From assembly GCF_014645815.1 (NCBI RefSeq), contig NZ_BMML01000018.1:157366-221365 (forward strand): DNA of 64,000 nucleotides, written 5' to 3'. Below the pieces are notes generated by a model. It worked only from the letters and a program-made list of their open reading frames with translations. It ran no database searches and was not told where the DNA came from. The stretch is from Streptomyces fuscichromogenes (GTDB taxonomy: Bacteria > Actinomycetota > Actinomycetes > Streptomycetales > Streptomycetaceae). Positions 33,930-42,793 of this stretch are shown here, in pieces (position 1 is the stretch's first letter; each line of letters starts with the position of its first letter). A program made the position numbers and the translations under genes.

Positions 33930-35162
33930 TCAGATCACCCCGTTCGACTTGAGCAGGCGCAACTCCTCGTCGCCGAGACCGAGTTCGCCGATGTAGACCG
34001 CTTCGTTGTGCTCGCCGAGCAGTGGCGAACCGGTGACGTCGACCGGGGAGTCGGAGAGCTTGAGCGGGCTGCCGACGGTGACGAACTCGCCGCGCTCGGG
34101 GTGCGGGACGGTCACCACCATCCCGTTGGCGACCAGCGACTCGTCCTCGATGATCTCCTTGGTGGACAGGATCGGCCCGCACGGGATGTTGCGGGCGTTG
34201 AGCTGCTCAAGCACCTCCCACTTGGGGAGCGTCGAGGACCACTCCTCGATCAGCTGGAACATCTTGTTGAGCTTGGGGAGGCGGGCCTCCGGGGTGGCCC
34301 ACTCGGGGTCCGCCGCGAGCTCCGGCCGGCCGATGAGGTGGGTGATGGGCTGCCAGCCGACGGGCTGCACGATGACGTACACGTAGTCGTTCGGGCCGCC
34401 CGGCGCGCACCGGACCGCCCAGCCGGGCTGGCCGCCGCCGGAGGCGTTGCCGGAGCGGGGCACCTCGTCGCCGAAGTCCTCGTTGGGGTACTCGGCGAGC
34501 CGACCGTGCGTGAGCCGCTGCTGGTCGCGCAGCTTGACCCGGCAGAGGTTGAGTACGGCGTGCTGCATGGCGACGTTGACGCGCTGGCCGCGGCCGGTGT
34601 GCTCGCGCTGGAACAGTGCCGCCAGTATCCCGGCCACTGTATGCACTCCGGTGCCCGAGTCACCGATCTGCGCGCCCGTGGCCAGCGGCGGGCCGTCCTC
34701 GAAGCCGGTGGTCGACATCGACCCGCCCATCGCCTGGGCGACGACCTCGTACGCCTTGAAGTCGGTGTACGGACCCTCCCCGAACCCCTTGATGGAGGCG
34801 TACACGATCCGCGGGTTGATCTCCTTGATGCGGTCCCAGGTGAACCCCATCCGGTCGACCGCGCCCGGTCCGAAGTTCTCCACCATCACGTCCGAGCGCC
34901 GGATCAGCTCGGTCAGGAGTTCCTTGCCGCGCTCGGTCTTGGTGTTGAGGGTGATGCTCCGCTTGTTGCAGTTGAGCATCGTGAAGTAGAGGGAGTCGAC
35001 GTCCGGGAGGTCGCGCAGCTGCCTGCGCGTGATGTCACCGGTCGGCGCCTCCAGTTTGACGACGTCCGCACCGAGCCAGGCGAGCAGCTGGGTCGCGGAG
35101 GGGCCCGACTGGACGTGGGTCATGTCGAGGACGCGTATGCCCTCAAGTGCCTTGGTGGTCAT
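33930..35162 (-). CDS. frc: Formyl-CoA:oxalate CoA-transferase (CaiB/BaiF family)
   Basis: Encodes 410 residues of the class III CoA-transferases. The catalytic Asp lies in ATGAQIGDSGTGVHT (about residue 169, the position known for Frc), and the glycine-rich loop SGNASGGGQPGWAVRC that shields the oxalyl intermediate in Frc is present. The N-terminus ALEGIRVLDMTHVQSGPS is also characteristic. It moves CoA from formyl-CoA to oxalate, giving oxalyl-CoA and formate. It starts 12 bases after the TPP enzyme gene, with AGGTGGA as ribosome site, and is followed at once by the acyl-CoA synthetase. Confidence 0.92.
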   Translation of the reverse strand: MTTKALEGIRVLDMTHVQSGPSATQLLAWLGADVVKLEAPTGDITRRQLRDLPDVDSLYFTMLNCNKRSITLNTKTERGKELLTELIRRSDVMVENFGPGAVDRMGFTWDRIKEINPRIVYASIKGFGEGPYTDFKAYEVVAQAMGGSMSTTGFEDGPPLATGAQIGDSGTGVHTVAGILAALFQREHTGRGQRVNVAMQHAVLNLCRVKLRDQQRLTHGRLAEYPNEDFGDEVPRSGNASGGGQPGWAVRCAPGGPNDYVYVIVQPVGWQPITHLIGRPELAADPEWATPEARLPKLNKMFQLIEEWSSTLPKWEVLEQLNARNIPCGPILSTKEIIEDESLVANGMVVTVPHPERGEFVTVGSPLKLSDSPVDVTGSPLLGEHNEAVYIGELGLGDEELRLLKSNGVI

Positions 35163-35174
35163 GGGAGTTCCACC

Positions 35175-36857
35175 TCACTTGTACATGGTCTGGTTCATGG
35201 TCCCGGGGGCGTACGCGTCCGGGTCGACCCAGACGTTGATCAGCGACGGCCTGCCCGACTCCCGGGCCCGGCGCAGGGCGGGGCCGATGTCGGCGGGGTC
35301 GCGGACCTCCTCGCCGTAACCGCCCAGCATCTGGGCGAACTTGTCGTAGTGCACGTCCCCGAGGGTGTTGCCGACCCGCTCGCGCTCCTTGCCGTACTTG
35401 GCGGCCTGGCCGTAACGGATCTGGTTCATCGAGGAGTTGTTGCCGACGATCCCGACGAACGGGAGGTCGTAGCGGACCAGGGTCTCGAAGTCCCAGCCGG
35501 TGAGGGAGAAGGCGCCGTCGCCGAAGAGGGCGACCACCTCCTTGTCGGGGCGGGCCTGCTTGGCGGCGAGCACGAAGGGGACACCGACGCCGAGGGTGCC
35601 GAGCGGGCCCGGGTCCATCCAGTGGCCCGGCGACTTGGGCTGCACGACCTGCCCGGAGAAGGTGACGATGTCGCCGCCGTCGCCGACGTAGATCGAGTCC
35701 TCGGTGAGGAAGTCGTTGATCTCGCTGACCAGACGGTAGGGGTGGATGGGGGAGGCGTCCGAGCGCAGGTGCGGCAACCGCTTCTCCAGCGCCGTCCGTT
35801 CGGCGGCCCGCAGCTCGTCGAGCCACTCCTTGCGCCTGGCGGCACCGCCGTTGAGGCGGCCGGACGCGGCCTCGGCGACGGACTTCAGGACGAGCCCGGC
35901 GTCCCCGACGATCCCCAGGCCGATGTCCCGGTTCTTGCCGACCGTGCGGTAGTCGAGGTCGATCTGCACGACGGTCGCGGTGGGGGAGAGGCGCTTGCCG
36001 TAGCCCATGCGGAAGTCGAAGGGGGTGCCGACGACCACGATGACGTCGGCGTTGGAGAAGGCGTACCGGCGGGAGAGCTGGAAGTGGTGCGGGTCGCCGG
36101 GCGGCAGGGTGCCGCGTCCGGCGCCGTTCATGTACGCCGGGATGTCGAGGGCCCGGACGAGGTCGACGGCGGCCGCGGCGCCCCGGGTCGTCCAGACCTG
36201 GCTGCCCAGCAGGATGGCCGGCTTCTCCGCGTGCACGAGGAGGTCGGCGAGCCGTTCGACGGCTTCGGGGTCGCCGGCGGAGCGGGTGGAGGCGCGGTAG
36301 GCGCCCGCCTTCGGGACCCGCGCCTTCTGCGCCGGGACCTTGGCGTCCAGCACGTCACGCGGGATCTCCAGGAAGGAGGGTCCGGGCGCGCCGTGGTAGC
36401 ACTCCCGGAACGCCATCGACACCATGTCGGCGGCGCGCGCCGTGTCCGGGACGGTCGCCGCGAACTTGGTGATCGGCGTCATCATGTCGACGTGCGGCAG
36501 GTCCTGGAGGGACCCCATCTTGTGCTGGGCGAGCGCCCCCTGACCGCCGATCAGCAGCATCGGGGACTCCGCGCGGAAGGCGTTGGCGACCCCGGTGACC
36601 GCGTCGGTGGTACCCGGACCGGCGGTCACCACAGCGCACCCGGGCCTGCCGGTGATGCGCGCGTAGCCGTCGGCGGCGTGGGCTGCCACCTGCTCGTGTC
36701 GGACGTCGACGACTTCTATGCCCTCGTCGACGCAGCCGTCGTAGATGTCGATGATGTGGCCGCCGCACAGCGTGTAGATGCGGTCGACCCCCTCTGCCTT
36801 CAGCGCCTTCGCAACGAGATGACCACCGGAAATCACGTCCTGGGTGTCGTCGGGCAT
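35175..36857 (-). CDS. oxc: TPP-dependent decarboxylase, probable oxalyl-CoA decarboxylase
   Basis: Encodes 560 residues from the ATG at 36857 (AGGAC upstream). Typical TPP-enzyme domains: N-terminal PYR domain with the activating Glu in DVRHEQVAAHAADGYARITG, central domain (PAILLGSQVWTTRG), and the C-terminal PP domain with GDGAFSLTGWDFETL followed by GNNSSMNQIRYG, the Mg-TPP site. It would convert oxalyl-CoA to formyl-CoA and CO2, regenerating the CoA donor for Frc. By sequence alone it is also close to acetolactate-synthase-like proteins, so the assignment rests mainly on tight linkage to frc. The retained Glu argues against glyoxylate carboligase. Confidence 0.75.
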   Translation of the reverse strand: MPDDTQDVISGGHLVAKALKAEGVDRIYTLCGGHIIDIYDGCVDEGIEVVDVRHEQVAAHAADGYARITGRPGCAVVTAGPGTTDAVTGVANAFRAESPMLLIGGQGALAQHKMGSLQDLPHVDMMTPITKFAATVPDTARAADMVSMAFRECYHGAPGPSFLEIPRDVLDAKVPAQKARVPKAGAYRASTRSAGDPEAVERLADLLVHAEKPAILLGSQVWTTRGAAAAVDLVRALDIPAYMNGAGRGTLPPGDPHHFQLSRRYAFSNADVIVVVGTPFDFRMGYGKRLSPTATVVQIDLDYRTVGKNRDIGLGIVGDAGLVLKSVAEAASGRLNGGAARRKEWLDELRAAERTALEKRLPHLRSDASPIHPYRLVSEINDFLTEDSIYVGDGGDIVTFSGQVVQPKSPGHWMDPGPLGTLGVGVPFVLAAKQARPDKEVVALFGDGAFSLTGWDFETLVRYDLPFVGIVGNNSSMNQIRYGQAAKYGKERERVGNTLGDVHYDKFAQMLGGYGEEVRDPADIGPALRRARESGRPSLINVWVDPDAYAPGTMNQTMYK

Positions 36858-36908
36858 GGCGAAGTCCTGTCCCTTCGTAGGGGGTTGGAACGCTCTCGCG
36901 GTAGATTG

Positions 36909-36932
36909 CATACAGTCGACGAATACTGTATG
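36909..36932. promoter_or_regulatory. Candidate GntR operator C between oxc and sucC
   Basis: CATACAGT (36909-36916) and ACTGTATG (36925-36932) form a perfect 8-base inverted repeat with an 8-base spacer. It sits in the divergent promoter region of oxc (starts 36857) and the sucC-like gene (starts 37001). GTCGACGAA at its centre also occurs just left of site A, at 15249-15257. Confidence 0.55.
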
Positions 36933-37000
36933 AACCTTGTTATCCCGCATCCGGTGGGTGGTGTCCAGGGGCGTGCGGCACTTTCCAGACAGGAGCCGAA

Positions 37001-38131
37001 ATGGACCTGTACGAACACCAGGCAAGGGAACTCTTCGAGGAACACGGCATCGTGGTGCCGAGGGCCGAGGTCACCGACTCGCCCAAGGAGGCCCGCGAGA
37101 TCGCCCGCCGGCTCGGCGGCAGGGTCGTCGTGAAGGCGCAGGTCAAGACCGGTGGCCGGGGCAGGGCGGGCGGGGTGAAACTCGCCGCCGATCCGGCCGC
37201 GGCGGAACTCACGGCCCGTCAGATCCTCGGCATGGACATCAGAGGACACACGGTCAGCAAGGTGATGCTGGCCCAACCGGTGGACATCGAGAGCGAGTTC
37301 TACGTCTCCTACGTCCTCGACCGGGCGGCCGGCGGCTTCCTGGCGATCGCCTCCGCGGAGGGCGGCACCGAGATCGAGGAGGTGGCCGCGACCCGGCCGC
37401 AGGCGGTGGCGCGGGTGCGCATCGACCCCGCGGTCGGCGTCACCTCCGCCACGGCGCAGGAGATCGCCGGCGCCGCCGGTCTGCCGCCGCAGACCGCCGA
37501 CGTCCTGGTACGGCTCTGGCAGGTACTCGTCCGCGAGGACGCCCTGCTGGTCGAGGTAAACCCGCTCGTGCGCACCCGGGAGGGCCGGATCCTGGCCCTC
37601 GACGGCAAGGTCACACTCGACGACAACGCCCGCTTCCGGCAGGCCCGTTGGGGAGACGACGCGGCCGAGCGGCACGACCCGCTGGAGGCGGCGGCCGCGG
37701 CGAAGGGGCTCAACTACGTCAAGCTGGACGGCGAGGTCGGCATCATCGGCAACGGCGCGGGCCTGGTGATGTCCACCCTGGACGTGGTGGCCGGCTGCGG
37801 CGCGCGCCCGGCGAACTTCCTGGACATCGGCGGCGGCGCGTCCGCCCAGGTCATGGCCGACGGCCTGTCCGTCATCCTCTCCGACCCGGCCGTCAGGTCC
37901 GTCCTCGTCAACGTCTTCGGCGGGATCACGGCGTGCGACGCGGTCGCCGACGGCATCGTGCGGGCCCTGGAGGCCGTCCGGCTGACCAGGCCGCTGGTGG
38001 TCCGCCTCGACGGAAACAACGCGGCACGCGGCCGGGCGATCCTGGACGGCCGTGCGCATCCCCTGGTCGAACAGGCCACCACCATGGACGGCGCCGCCCG
38101 CCGCGCCGCCGAACTCGCCCACACCGCCTGA
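37001..38131 (+). CDS. Succinyl-CoA synthetase beta-subunit homologue (oxalate-cluster copy)
   Basis: Encodes 376 residues from an ATG with AGGAG upstream. The N-terminal ATP-grasp is typical (MDLYEHQARELFEEHGI, KAQVKTGGRGRAGGVKLA), and the C-terminal CoA-ligase domain has GLVMSTLDVVAGCGARPANF and NVFGGITACDAVADGI. SucC pairs with SucD to ligate CoA to a dicarboxylate. Its position divergent from oxc and the shared operator suggest a specialised copy acting on oxalate or another dicarboxylic acid, not the citric-acid-cycle enzyme. Confidence 0.85.
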   Translation: MDLYEHQARELFEEHGIVVPRAEVTDSPKEAREIARRLGGRVVVKAQVKTGGRGRAGGVKLAADPAAAELTARQILGMDIRGHTVSKVMLAQPVDIESEFYVSYVLDRAAGGFLAIASAEGGTEIEEVAATRPQAVARVRIDPAVGVTSATAQEIAGAAGLPPQTADVLVRLWQVLVREDALLVEVNPLVRTREGRILALDGKVTLDDNARFRQARWGDDAAERHDPLEAAAAAKGLNYVKLDGEVGIIGNGAGLVMSTLDVVAGCGARPANFLDIGGGASAQVMADGLSVILSDPAVRSVLVNVFGGITACDAVADGIVRALEAVRLTRPLVVRLDGNNAARGRAILDGRAHPLVEQATTMDGAARRAAELAHTA

Positions 38132-38142
38132 GGAGCCGGGAC

Positions 38143-39039
38143 ATGGCGATCTACCTCACCAAGGAGAGCAAGGTCCTCGTCCAGGGCATGACCGGCGGCG
38201 AGGGCATGAGGCACACCCGCCGGATGCTCGCGGCCGGGACGGACGTGGTCGGCGGGGTCAACCCGCGCAAGGCCGGCCGGACCGTCGACTTCGGCGAACG
38301 GGCGCTACCGGTCTTCGGCACGGTCGCCGAGGGCATGGCGGCGACCGGCGCCGACGTCACCGTGGTCTTCGTGCCGCCCGCCTTCGCCAAGGCGGCGGTG
38401 CTGGAGGCGGCCGACGCCGGCATCGGCCTCGCGGTGGTGATCACCGAGGGCATCCCGGTCCACGACGCGGTGGCCTTCACGTCGTACGCCCGGGACCGGG
38501 GCACCCGGATCATCGGCCCCAACTGCCCGGGGGTGATCACCCCGGGCCAGTCCGACGCGGGCATCATCCCCGCCGACATCACCAAGCCCGGCCGGATCGG
38601 GCTCGTCTCCAAGTCGGGCACGCTGACCTACCAACTCATGTACGAACTGAGGGACATCGGCTTCTCCACCTGCGTGGGCATCGGCGGTGACCCGGTCGTC
38701 GGGACCAGCCACATCGACTGCCTCGGCGCCTTCCAGGAGGACCCGGACACCGAACTCGTCGTCCTCATCGGGGAGATCGGCGGTGACGCGGAGGAACGGG
38801 CCGCCGCCCACATCCGCGAGCACGTCACCAAGCCGGTCGTCGGCTACATCGCCGGGTTCACCGCGCCCGAGGGCCGCACGATGGGCCACGCGGGTGCCAT
38901 CGTCTCCGGTTCGGCCGGTACCGCGCGGGCCAAGCAGGAGGCGCTGGAGGCGGCCGGGGTGCGGGTGGGAAGCACGCCGACCGAGACCGCCCGGCTGGTC
39001 CTGGAACTGCTCGACGCGCGTCGGCCGGAAGGGAGCTGA
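38143..39039 (+). CDS. Succinyl-CoA synthetase alpha-subunit homologue
   Basis: Encodes 298 residues; AGGAG overlaps the upstream stop region, and the ATG at 38143 is 11 bases after it. The Rossmann CoA-binding motif is VLVQGMTGGEGMRHT (about residues 11-25), and the phosphohistidine site is TMGHAGAIVSG (about 246). IGPNCPGVITPGQSDAGI also matches SucD. It forms the heteromeric ligase with the preceding gene product. As with the beta subunit, substrate specificity is not readable from sequence. Confidence 0.88.
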   Translation: MAIYLTKESKVLVQGMTGGEGMRHTRRMLAAGTDVVGGVNPRKAGRTVDFGERALPVFGTVAEGMAATGADVTVVFVPPAFAKAAVLEAADAGIGLAVVITEGIPVHDAVAFTSYARDRGTRIIGPNCPGVITPGQSDAGIIPADITKPGRIGLVSKSGTLTYQLMYELRDIGFSTCVGIGGDPVVGTSHIDCLGAFQEDPDTELVVLIGEIGGDAEERAAAHIREHVTKPVVGYIAGFTAPEGRTMGHAGAIVSGSAGTARAKQEALEAAGVRVGSTPTETARLVLELLDARRPEGS

Positions 39040-39042
39040 TCC

Positions 39043-40578
39043 GTGGATCTCGCCGTGAAACCCGGCACCGCCTGGGACGACGCCTGGCGGCGCTGCCTCA
39101 CCGTCGCCCCCGAGGCCTTCCGGGACGACCGCGTCCGCAACCTCTGGGCCGCCGCCTGGCGGTCCGACGGCCGTCCGCTCCCCGCGACCAGCCCCGTCGA
39201 CGGCAGCCCCATAGCCGGCGCCCCGCGCCTGGACCGGGAGACCGCCCGCCGGGCCGTCGGCGCCTGCCTCGACCAGCACCGCGCCTGGCGGCACGTCCCG
39301 CTGGCGGAGCGCCGGGCCAGGGTGGCCGCCACCCTGGACGCCCTGACCGAACACCGCGAACTCCTCGCCCTGCTCCTCGTCTGGGAGATCGGCAAGCCCT
39401 GGCGGCTCGCCCTGGCGGACGTCGAGCGGGCGATCGACGGGGTGCGCTGGTACGTCGACGGCATCGAGCCGATGCTCGCGGGGCGGGCCCCGCTGGACGG
39501 GCCGGTGTCCAACATCGCCAGCTGGAACTACCCGATGAGCGTGCTGGTCCACGCGGTACTGGTGCAGGCTCTGGCGGGCAACGCGGTGGTGGCGAAGACC
39601 CCGACCGACGGCGGGGTCGCCTGTCTCACCCTGGCCTGCGCGCTGGCCGCCCGCGAGGGCCTGCCGGTGACGCTGCTCAGCGGCAGCGGGGGCGAGCTGT
39701 CCGAGGCGCTGGTGCGGGCGCCCGAGATCGGCTGTGTCTCCTTCGTCGGCGGCCGGGACACGGGGGCGGCGGTGGCGACGGCCGTCACCGACCTCGGTAA
39801 ACGGCACGTGCTCGAACAGGAGGGACTCAACACCTGGGGCATCTGGAACCTCACCGACTGGGCCGCGTTCACCGCCGTCGTCCCCAAGCTCTTCGACTAC
39901 GGCAAACAGCGCTGCACCGCCTACCCGCGCTTCGTCGTCCAGCGCGAGCTCTTCGACGAGTTCCTCTCGGCCTACCTGCCGGCCGTCCGCGAGCTGCGCG
40001 TCGGCCACCCCCTCGCGGTCGCCGACCCGGCCGACCAGCCCCCCGAACTGGACTTCGGGCCGGTGATCAACGCGGCCAAGGCCAAGGACCTGACCGACCA
40101 GGTCGCCGAGGCCGTCGACCGCGGCGCCGTCCCGCTGCACCGCGGCAGCCCGGCCGGCGCCCGCTTCCTGCCCGGCCAGGACACGTCGGCGTACGTCCAC
40201 CCGGTCACCCTCCTCAATCCGCCCCCGTCGTCACCCCTCCATCACGCGGAACCGTTCGGCCCGGTCGACACGATCGTCCTGGTCGACACCGAGGCCGAAC
40301 TGCTGGCCGCCATGAACGCCTCCAACGGCGCGCTGGTCGCCACCCTCTCCACCGACGACGAGGCCACCTTCGCGCGTCTGGCCCCGCAGATCCGCGCCTT
40401 CAAGGTCGGCCACGGCACGCCACGCTCCCGCGGCGACCGCGACGAACTGTTCGGCGGCCTGGGCGCGTCCTGGCGGGGCGCCTTCGTCGGCGGGGAACTG
40501 CTGGTGCGGGCGGTGACGCAGGGTCCGGCGGGGGAGCGGCCACCGGGGAACTTCCCGGAGTACCAGCTCATGCCGTGA
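39043..40578 (+). CDS. Aldehyde dehydrogenase-family protein
   Basis: Encodes 511 residues from a GTG 4 bases after the sucD-like stop. The NAD(P)-dependent aldehyde dehydrogenase fold is clear: SNIASWNYPMSVLVHAVLVQ, FVGGRDTGAAVATAV, and the catalytic Cys in FDYGKQRCTAYPRFVV. The usual ELGG motif reads EQEGLN, so the general base Glu is retained in an altered context. Being the third gene of the sucCD-like operon, it may reduce the CoA thioester made by that ligase or oxidise the resulting aldehyde, for example at the glyoxylate level. That is inference. Confidence 0.8.
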   Translation: MDLAVKPGTAWDDAWRRCLTVAPEAFRDDRVRNLWAAAWRSDGRPLPATSPVDGSPIAGAPRLDRETARRAVGACLDQHRAWRHVPLAERRARVAATLDALTEHRELLALLLVWEIGKPWRLALADVERAIDGVRWYVDGIEPMLAGRAPLDGPVSNIASWNYPMSVLVHAVLVQALAGNAVVAKTPTDGGVACLTLACALAAREGLPVTLLSGSGGELSEALVRAPEIGCVSFVGGRDTGAAVATAVTDLGKRHVLEQEGLNTWGIWNLTDWAAFTAVVPKLFDYGKQRCTAYPRFVVQRELFDEFLSAYLPAVRELRVGHPLAVADPADQPPELDFGPVINAAKAKDLTDQVAEAVDRGAVPLHRGSPAGARFLPGQDTSAYVHPVTLLNPPPSSPLHHAEPFGPVDTIVLVDTEAELLAAMNASNGALVATLSTDDEATFARLAPQIRAFKVGHGTPRSRGDRDELFGGLGASWRGAFVGGELLVRAVTQGPAGERPPGNFPEYQLMP

Positions 40579-40815
40579 CGACGAGCACCCGGGCGGACGA
40601 TGCCCACGGTGTGGTGAGCCCTGGCCCGGACCTGCGCCGGGCCAGGCGCGGACGGAAGGGACGGGGCCCGCGCGGTAGCGGTCCGGACACGTATGGTGAG
40701 GCGCCGCCCACCTGCGGGTATGCCGACGGAAACGCAGGTGAAAGGCACTCCGAAAGCTTGGTATTGTTGTCCATGTCGCCGCGGGGAACACCCCCGGCCA
40801 GGCGACGGACACCTG

Positions 40816-40900
40816 GTCCGGGTGGCGGAATGGCAGACGCGCTAGCTTGAGGTGCTAGTGCCCTTTATCGGGCGTGGGGGTTCAAGTCCCCCCTCGGACA
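40816..40900 (+). tRNA. tRNA-Leu (anticodon GAG)
   Basis: An 85-base class II tRNA. The acceptor GTCCGGG pairs with CTCGGAC (40893-40899), the anticodon stem CTAGC/GCTAG encloses the loop TTGAGGT with anticodon GAG, a long variable arm follows (GTGCCCTTTATCGGGCGT), and the T arm is GGGGG-TTCAAGT-CCCCC. CCA is not encoded. It sits at the left edge of the island carrying the serine recombinase. Confidence 0.95.
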
Positions 40901-41042
40901 CACCATTGCCCCCTGAGTCCCGTTTCACGGGCAGGGCAGACCGACACCCGCCTCCGGCTTCCGGCTGGGCGCGGGTGTTCTGTCGTCTCGGCAGGCTTGT
41001 GACTTCCTCCTTTATGCGCTCGCTGTGCTGCTGCGGTGCCGG

Positions 41043-42500
41043 TCAGCCGATGGTGATCCTTTCTCCTCGGGGGGTGTCTGCGGTCAGGGTCCGGGTGGTC
41101 GGGTCGAAGATGACGGCGATCGATTCGGTGCGGAGGTGCTCGACGGCGTTGGCGGGCGATGGTGGGGCTGCCGAGATGTTCAGCTCGGTCGTGTGGTGGG
41201 TAAGGCGGATGATCAGTGCGGGCAGGTGGGGCATTACGTGGTCTTCGCGGACGTAGGCGTTGGGTGTCCGGTGGGGGAGGGGCGGGGTGGCGCTGGAGTG
41301 GCCGTGCCGGCACCGGTAGGCGGGGCGGTGGGTCCAGTGGGATTCCATCCGGCGTCCGCACATTGCGCAGCGCAGTAGTCCCGCCAGGGTGTACGTCCGT
41401 CCCGGTGCTGTCTGCCGGGCGGCGCGAGTGTGCTGGACGGTGACGAAGTCGGCCTCGCTGACCAGTGCCGGGTGCGCCGGTGTCGTTGAGATGATCCAGT
41501 CGGTGGGGGCGTTCCAGCGCATCACGTCGCGGTGGCCGAGGCTGGTGTTGGCGGGGTCGATGAGGTCGTGGTCGGTGCGCTGCCGGTTCCAGACCTGGTG
41601 GCCGGTGTAGCGGGGGTTGGCCAGGATGGAGCGCACCGTGGTGAGGACCCACCGCCGGCTGGTCGGGCGCGGGTTGCGCCCCGGGTCGGCAGCGGACGGG
41701 CTGGGGATGCCGGCATCGTTGAGGGCACGGGTGATGTGGGCCACGCTGTGCCCGGCGAGGCGTTGGGCGAAGATCCAGGACACGACGGTCCCGCACTCCG
41801 GATCGATGTCCAGGCGTTGGATGCGTACACCGCGGCGGGCGAAAGTCCGGTTGGGGTGCGGACCTGCGTCGGCGAGCCGGTATCCGTAGGGAGGTCGGCC
41901 GCCGAGGTAGCGGCCCTGGTCGCGGGTCTGCACGGTCATCGCGCTGCGGACCCGGATGCGGGCGCGGGCGATCTCCCGTTTGGACAGGATGCCGAGGAGG
42001 ATCATGAGTTCTTCCTGGCCGGCGATCTGCGGGTCGATGGCGCCGCCCAGTTCCGGCACCCACACCTCCACCCCGTAGTGATCGAAGAGCGGGGCCATGG
42101 CGGCGAACTGGTTGCCGTAGAAGGCGCGTTCGCTGGAGCCGACGATGACCGCGTCGAAGTCCCGGTCCGGGGCGGCCATCGCGGCGAGCAGCGCAGCTGC
42201 TTCCGGCCTGCGGGCCCAGGGGACGGTCCGGCTGCGGCCGACGTCGAAGTACTCGGCAACGATCCGCCCGTGTCCGGACGCCAGCGCCTGGGCGCCCAGC
42301 AGCTGCCAGGCTCGTGAGGTGGCCGGGTCCTGGTGGTCCTCGGTGGAGACCCGTCCGTAGAAAGCGAACCGCAGGCCACCCATGTGCGGGCAGTCGTTGG
42401 GGACAGCGTGCAGGGCGGAGTCGTGAGCCCACCGGGTCAGGGGCCCGTGGCCCGCCGACGGGGCAGGTACCTGTCGGGCTACGGCGTTATGCGCTGCCAT
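41043..42500 (-). CDS. Large serine recombinase (site-specific integrase)
   Basis: Encodes 485 residues from the ATG at 42500, with AGGAGG 9 bases upstream. The N-terminal resolvase domain carries the nucleophile in FAFYGRVSTEDHQDP (about residue 56), then the recombinase domain (YLGGRPPYGYRLADAG to the NPRYTGHQVWNRQRT region), then a zinc ribbon (RCAMCGRRM ... YRCRHGH). The size and domains match integrases of phages and integrative elements. It points toward the tRNA-Leu 142 bases away. The recombinase is probably the integrase of the element on the right, but attachment sites were not identified. Confidence 0.88.
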   Translation of the reverse strand: MAAHNAVARQVPAPSAGHGPLTRWAHDSALHAVPNDCPHMGGLRFAFYGRVSTEDHQDPATSRAWQLLGAQALASGHGRIVAEYFDVGRSRTVPWARRPEAAALLAAMAAPDRDFDAVIVGSSERAFYGNQFAAMAPLFDHYGVEVWVPELGGAIDPQIAGQEELMILLGILSKREIARARIRVRSAMTVQTRDQGRYLGGRPPYGYRLADAGPHPNRTFARRGVRIQRLDIDPECGTVVSWIFAQRLAGHSVAHITRALNDAGIPSPSAADPGRNPRPTSRRWVLTTVRSILANPRYTGHQVWNRQRTDHDLIDPANTSLGHRDVMRWNAPTDWIISTTPAHPALVSEADFVTVQHTRAARQTAPGRTYTLAGLLRCAMCGRRMESHWTHRPAYRCRHGHSSATPPLPHRTPNAYVREDHVMPHLPALIIRLTHHTTELNISAAPPSPANAVEHLRTESIAVIFDPTTRTLTADTPRGERITIG

Positions 42501-42793
42501 GTTCGACGCCTCCTGTCGGTCGCCGAGCTCCCCGCACCGGGGAGATGCCCGCAGGGGCGTCAACGAGCGCAAAGACCAGGGACGGTTGACCCGAAAGAGT
42601 GAAGATCGGAACGTCCCGCGGTCGCGGAAGGGCCCTGCCATGCTGAGGCTTCGAGGCGGTCTGCGCGGAGATCGAGAAAGCCAACCCGTGCACGCGTTGT
42701 GTACCGGCGCAGGCCTTCGGCGGTGGGCTCGGTGGCTGAGAGCACCCGGACCGATCAAGGGGGCAGCGAGAGGAATGGCCTCGACCTTGATGC

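Noticed and set aside
35175..36857. Acetolactate synthase or glyoxylate carboligase as the identity of the TPP enzyme
   Set aside because: Linkage with frc favours oxalyl-CoA decarboxylase, and the activating Glu, absent in glyoxylate carboligase, is present; acetolactate-type activity is not excluded.
33630..37133. A very long plus-strand open frame (over 1100 codons) across frc and oxc
   Set aside because: It is antisense to three well-supported enzyme genes and arises from their GC-rich third positions; its protein has no recognisable domains.
38305..40200. A 630-codon minus-strand open frame opposite sucD and the aldehyde dehydrogenase
   Set aside because: Antisense shadow of two coding genes.
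40816..42500. A duplicated tRNA-Leu 3' end as the recombinase attachment site
   Set aside because: I found no second copy of the tRNA 3' segment in the window, and large serine recombinases often use other targets.
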